Positions 63,624-64,000 of a stretch of 64,000 nt of DNA are shown in pieces. Position numbers and translations under genes: made by a program. Position 1 is the first letter of the stretch; every line of letters begins with the position of its first letter. Origin of the DNA: Neisseria mucosa (GTDB lineage: Bacteria; Pseudomonadota; Gammaproteobacteria; Burkholderiales; Neisseriaceae); the NCBI RefSeq assembly GCF_013267835.1, contig NZ_CP053939.1:248001-312000 (forward strand). The letters run 5' to 3'. Under the pieces are notes generated by a model. It had not been told where the DNA came from. It searched no databases and saw only the letters and a list, made by a program, of their open reading frames with translations.

Positions 63624-64000
63624 ATGGAAAAACTCTGGCTCAAAAGCTACGAACAAGGCGTCAATGCCGAAATCGACATCACGCAATACAGCTCCATCAG
63701 CGACGTATTCCGTCAAAGTGTTGAGAAATTCTCAGATAAACCTGCTTTTCAAAACATGGGCAAAACGCTGACTTACGCCGAAGTGGGCAAGTTGGCGACG
63801 GATTTTGCGTCTTACCTGCAAAACGTATTGAAACTGCCGCGCGGTGAGCGCGTGGCGATTATGATGCCGAACGTTTTGCAATATCCGATTGCGCTTTTCG
63901 GTATTTTGCAGGCCGGTTTGGTGGCAGTGAATACCAATCCGCTTTATACGCCGCGCGAGTTGGAGCATCAGTTGAAAGACAGCGGCGCGACCACGATTGT
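63624..64000 (+). CDS. fadD: Long-chain fatty-acid-CoA ligase (partial, 5-prime end)
   Basis: ANL-superfamily acyl-CoA synthetase cut by the window edge after 125 codons. Visible residues: MEKLWLKSYEQGVNAEIDIT, SISDVFRQSVEKFSDKPAFQ, LTYAEVGKLATDFASYL and VAIMMPNVLQYPIALFGILQAGLVAVNTNPLYTPRE split by the usual family pattern. The AMP-binding motif lies beyond the window. Confidence 0.88.
   Translation, partial: MEKLWLKSYEQGVNAEIDITQYSSISDVFRQSVEKFSDKPAFQNMGKTLTYAEVGKLATDFASYLQNVLKLPRGERVAIMMPNVLQYPIALFGILQAGLVAVNTNPLYTPRELEHQLKDSGATTI

Overview
The window is chromosomal DNA from a Neisseria species. The DNA uptake sequence (DUS) core GCCGTCTGAA occurs dozens of times, mostly as inverted pairs that act as terminators between genes. 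Almost every copy is in the AG dialect (AGGCCGTCTGAA) rather than the meningococcal/gonococcal AT dialect (one AT copy, 57586-57597). Gene content and order (aniA/norB, gmk-rpoZ-spoT, grxC-secB-recG, hisS-yfgM-der-hfq without bamB, PCu(A)C chaperone) are neisserial. The DUS dialect, plus the absence of any Correia repeat that I could see, points to a commensal. No rRNA, tRNA, IS element or CRISPR was found.

Layout. 1-4430: denitrification locus, with a NirV-like gene and the copper nitrite reductase AniA divergent from the quinol NO reductase NorB; the shared intergenic region has an FNR box and a probable NsrR operator. 4500-18500: housekeeping genes (prmB, apt, gmk, rpoZ, spoT, recX, gph, an NAD-type glutamate dehydrogenase, a Mip-like FKBP, purN, rng, grxC, secB). 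18600-21814: a Fur-controlled TonB-dependent siderophore receptor, apparently a cargo insertion between secB and recG. 22064-28200: recG, NADP-type gdhA, thyA, and a TbpB/fHbp-like surface lipoprotein whose start is out of frame. 28565-36836: smc, a cold-shock/membrane protein, a glycosyltransferase, pmbA and darP. 36840-43620: accessory region in which two probable antibacterial effector-immunity modules flank recJ and an EamA transporter. 43694-64000: aldehyde and alcohol dehydrogenases, hisS, yfgM, der, hfq, mnmM, folK, bcp, xerD, bfd, scpB, recN, gshB, dgkA, a PCu(A)C copper chaperone, mnmA and the start of fadD.

The most interesting part is 36840-43620. Two cytoplasmic-looking proteins (299 and 327 aa, neither with a signal peptide) have unrelated N-terminal regions but share a C-terminal module of about 70 residues ending in a Gln/Glu-rich tail. 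Each is encoded last in a small operon, directly after exported proteins (one lipoprotein in module 1; three tandem DUF1311/LprI-like paralogues in module 2). The second effector has a lysozyme-like N-terminus. This layout matches the effectors (X-Tfe, C-terminal XVIPCD signal) and periplasmic immunity proteins (X-Tfi) of bacteria-killing type IV secretion systems; the secretion machine itself is not in the window. Module 2 and the TonB receptor are each bounded by identical DUS-pair palindromes in direct orientation, and module 1 starts at a truncated DUS. This suggests that DUS terminators act as seams where cargo is exchanged by natural transformation.
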